A stretch of 5,811 bases of DNA from Mariprofundaceae bacterium (GTDB taxonomy: Bacteria; Pseudomonadota; Zetaproteobacteria; Mariprofundales; Mariprofundaceae). Location of the stretch: contig JALSZZ010000020.1 in the NCBI GenBank assembly GCA_027075825.1, positions 1-5,811 on the forward strand, in the 5' to 3' direction. This document shows, piece by piece, positions 3,918 to 5,811 of this stretch (position 1 is the first letter of the stretch; each line of letters opens with the position of its first letter). The translations under genes and the position numbers were made by a program. The notes beneath the pieces were generated by a model, which worked only from the letters and a program-made list of their open reading frames with translations, did not search any database and was not told the DNA's origin.

Positions 3918-5701
3918 CTGAACTTCATTGCATTTACGATTGCAGCGGCTACAGGGGCTGCGCCGCTGCTGCCGTGACCGCCATGTTCGACCAGTATGGC
4001 AAAAGCGATTCGCGGATGATCGTATGGTGCGTAGCCCATAAACCAGGCGTGATCCTTGTGCTGTGTTTTCACGCCTTTGTCCGTATAACGCGCCTGCGTT
4101 TGCGACATGGCGACTACCTGCGCCGTTCCTGTTTTGCCAGCGATGGGGTATCTGGCATCATGCACATAACGGTAAGCCGTACCGCCGGGGGTATTGGCGA
4201 CATCAAACATGGCCTGGCGAATACGTGCCAGTTGTGCTGCCGGAAGTTCTACCTGACGTAACACATGAGGCTTTGCCGCCGCCAGGACATGTGGCTCCAG
4301 CACCTGTCCACCATTGGCCAGGGCCGCAGCAAAACGCGCTACCTGCAGTGGCGTTGCTGTCACCAGCCCCTGACCGATAGCCGTAATCATGGTTTCCCCC
4401 TGAAACCAGCGGCGTTTCCTGCCACGATATACATGATAATCCGGGTCTGGCAGGTGGCCTCTGGCTTCAGGTGACAGCCTGATATGGGTGCGCTCACCAA
4501 ACCCCCAGCGTCTGGCTTCTGTGATCAGCGCTTTCATGCCGGTTTGCTCTGCCAGTTCGTAAAAATACACATCGCAGGAATGCATGAGCGCATCATGCAT
4601 ATCCACCGGGCCATGCCCCGTTCGTTTCCAGCAGCGCAGCTTGCGGTCATGAAGCTGAATCATGCCGTGGCACACGGTGCGTTGATGGACAAGTGGCGCA
4701 TGAACGCGCATGCCAGCCATGGCACTGACCATTTTCCAGGTTGAACCAGGAGGATAGGTTGCCTGAATAGCCCGGTTAAGCAGTGGTTTTTGCGGGTCAT
4801 GCAACCAGCTGTTCCACTGCTTGCCCGAAACGCCGCCGATAAATGCATTGGTGTCATAACCCGGCGTACTGAGCAACACCCTGATGGCACCGCTATGCAC
4901 ATCCATCACCACCACGCTGCCAGTGCGTCCGGCCAGGGCCGTGGCAGCCGCTTGCTGTAAATCCACATCCAGCGATAATCGCAGGGTTTCGCCTGTTTTG
5001 GGAGGAATGGTGTGCAGAATGGCGACCCTGCGGCCATAAGCATTCACTTCTTCCTGCTGACTGCCTGGCGTACCATGCAGCCGGGCCTCAAATTCACGCT
5101 CCAGGCCACTGCGCCCGACGTACTCGTCCGGCAAATACCCCCGCGCCAGATCATCCTTGCGCACTTTGGCCAGATAACCAATCGCATGCGCCATCAGTTC
5201 GCCATAGGGATAGACCCGATGAGTGGCAGCCTGCACATCAAGCCCGGCATAATGATGCAGGCGGGCCACCAGCCAGGCTACCTGATGCCATTGCAGGCGT
5301 TCATCCAGTACCAGGGGTCTGTCTTTGCGGGCGTGGCGGATCTTGCGTTCAATACGGGCCAATTTGCGTCTGCTCCAGGGCATATTGGCATTCAGCATGC
5401 GCAGGGTGCCTTCCATATCCTGCACGCGCTCGGGGATCATGACCAACTGGTAGGAAATCGCATTGGCAGCCAGTTTTTTGCCATGACGATCAACAATTTC
5501 ACCACGCACTGGCAGCACAGGCACCACATTGATGCGATTGTTTTCCGCCTGCAGGCGCAGCCCTTCATGCTGCACCCATTGCAGGTTAATCATGCGCAGC
5601 AACAAACCAGTGATCAGCACCGCCGCCAACAGGTAGAACAGCAGCAGGCGAAAATCAAAGCGCTTGCGCAACTCATAGGGATTCAGCTGATGATATGCCA
5701 T
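3893..5701 (-). CDS. mrdA: Penicillin-binding protein 2, PG transpeptidase (602 aa)
   Basis: Inner-membrane, periplasm-facing DD-transpeptidase of the elongasome; it cross-links new peptidoglycan with RodA during side-wall growth and is the target of mecillinam in E. coli. A short cytoplasmic tail is followed by one membrane anchor (about 18-37, LLLFYLLAAVLITGLLL). The dimerisation domain includes RGEIVDRHGKKLA (66-78) and the pedestal block EYVGRSGLEREFE (193-205). The transpeptidase domain has all three catalytic motifs: S320-T-W-K323 (nucleophile Ser320, after YPPG), S375-C-D377 (SxN variant) and K523-T-G525. Cys344, Cys357, His363 and Cys376 may bind zinc. Length is close to E. coli PBP2 (633). 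The ATG at 5701 is the only choice, since an in-frame TAA lies 12 bases upstream; its ribosome site is poor (GAAGG one base away), so translation may be coupled to the upstream gene. The stop and about seven final codons lie in a degenerate 85-bp repeat copy. rodA does not follow. Confidence 0.95.
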   Translation of the reverse strand: MAYHQLNPYELRKRFDFRLLLFYLLAAVLITGLLLRMINLQWVQHEGLRLQAENNRINVVPVLPVRGEIVDRHGKKLAANAISYQLVMIPERVQDMEGTLRMLNANMPWSRRKLARIERKIRHARKDRPLVLDERLQWHQVAWLVARLHHYAGLDVQAATHRVYPYGELMAHAIGYLAKVRKDDLARGYLPDEYVGRSGLEREFEARLHGTPGSQQEEVNAYGRRVAILHTIPPKTGETLRLSLDVDLQQAAATALAGRTGSVVVMDVHSGAIRVLLSTPGYDTNAFIGGVSGKQWNSWLHDPQKPLLNRAIQATYPPGSTWKMVSAMAGMRVHAPLVHQRTVCHGMIQLHDRKLRCWKRTGHGPVDMHDALMHSCDVYFYELAEQTGMKALITEARRWGFGERTHIRLSPEARGHLPDPDYHVYRGRKRRWFQGETMITAIGQGLVTATPLQVARFAAALANGGQVLEPHVLAAAKPHVLRQVELPAAQLARIRQAMFDVANTPGGTAYRYVHDARYPIAGKTGTAQVVAMSQTQARYTDKGVKTQHKDHAWFMGYAPYDHPRIAFAILVEHGGHGSSGAAPVAAAIVNAMKFRESQASPE

Positions 5702-5713
5702 GCCTTCAGGGCG

Positions 5714-5811
5714 TTAGCCGAGCCACCTCCGGGCGTTGTAAAACATTTGCATCCACGGCCCGTCTTCACCTTGCCAACTGCTATCCAGCCAGGAATACTG
5801 AATGCTGCGAA
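5714..5811 (-). CDS. C-terminal end of an unidentified protein
   Basis: The gene runs off the right edge of the window. The last 31 codons are open, ending LDSSWQGEDGPWMQMF then YNARRWLG and TAA at 5716-5714, twelve bases before the mrdA start and in the same frame. Of the three frames on this strand, one is closed early and one remains open without a stop near mrdA, so this one fits best. The segment is hydrophilic and rich in Trp, unlike the C-terminus of RlmH or a typical MreD, the usual neighbours of mrdA. I do not recognise the product. The tight spacing suggests one operon with mrdA. Confidence 0.5.
   Translation of the reverse strand, partial: RSIQYSWLDSSWQGEDGPWMQMFYNARRWLG

Noticed and set aside
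3974..4744. Several + strand open frames opposite mrdA
   Set aside because: mrdA is unambiguous by its motifs; the opposite frames are by-products of its codon use.

Overview
The window looks like a chromosomal segment of a rod-shaped Gram-negative proteobacterium, probably gammaproteobacterial or a close relative. The support is a full-length elongasome transpeptidase (PBP2/MrdA), an array of REP-type hairpins resembling those of Pseudomonas and Xanthomonas, IS21 and IS1182 debris, and a candidate integron attC site. The species cannot be named from sequence alone.

Left part (1-1610, + strand): a two-gene operon. A small XRE-type helix-turn-helix regulator (251-607) is followed after one base by a 333-residue conserved protein of unknown function (609-1610). 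The promoter overlaps a near-perfect 26-bp palindrome, and the regulator's start codon lies at the predicted transcription start, so the mRNA is probably leaderless and the operon self-regulated.

Middle (1589-3108): a patchwork of mobile DNA. A 167-bp fold-back MITE (1589-1755) is inserted at the 3' end of the unknown gene and supplies its last codons and stop. Next, on the - strand, comes an AT-richer cassette-like gene for a small zinc-ribbon membrane protein. It is preceded by a candidate attC site and the tail of an earlier cassette gene. That tail is cut by the end of an IS21-family remnant (terminal repeat plus the last 57 residues of istB). The remnant is fused to an internally deleted, frameshifted IS1182-family transposase. 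The outer end of the IS1182 element carries the same terminal repeat as the MITE, in inverted orientation, so the block 1589-3108 is bounded by matching inverted ends.

Right part (3110-5811): about nine and a half tandem copies of an 85-bp unit, each holding two inverted REP-like hairpins. The array starts at the IS end and runs into the 3' end of mrdA (3893-5701, - strand). The last codons and stop of mrdA lie in a degenerate repeat copy. Upstream of mrdA is the tail of an unidentified gene, probably in the same operon.

The most novel-looking items are the self-regulated HTH plus unknown-protein operon, the MITE/IS-bounded block carrying a cassette, and the REP array that has grown up to or into an essential cell-shape gene.
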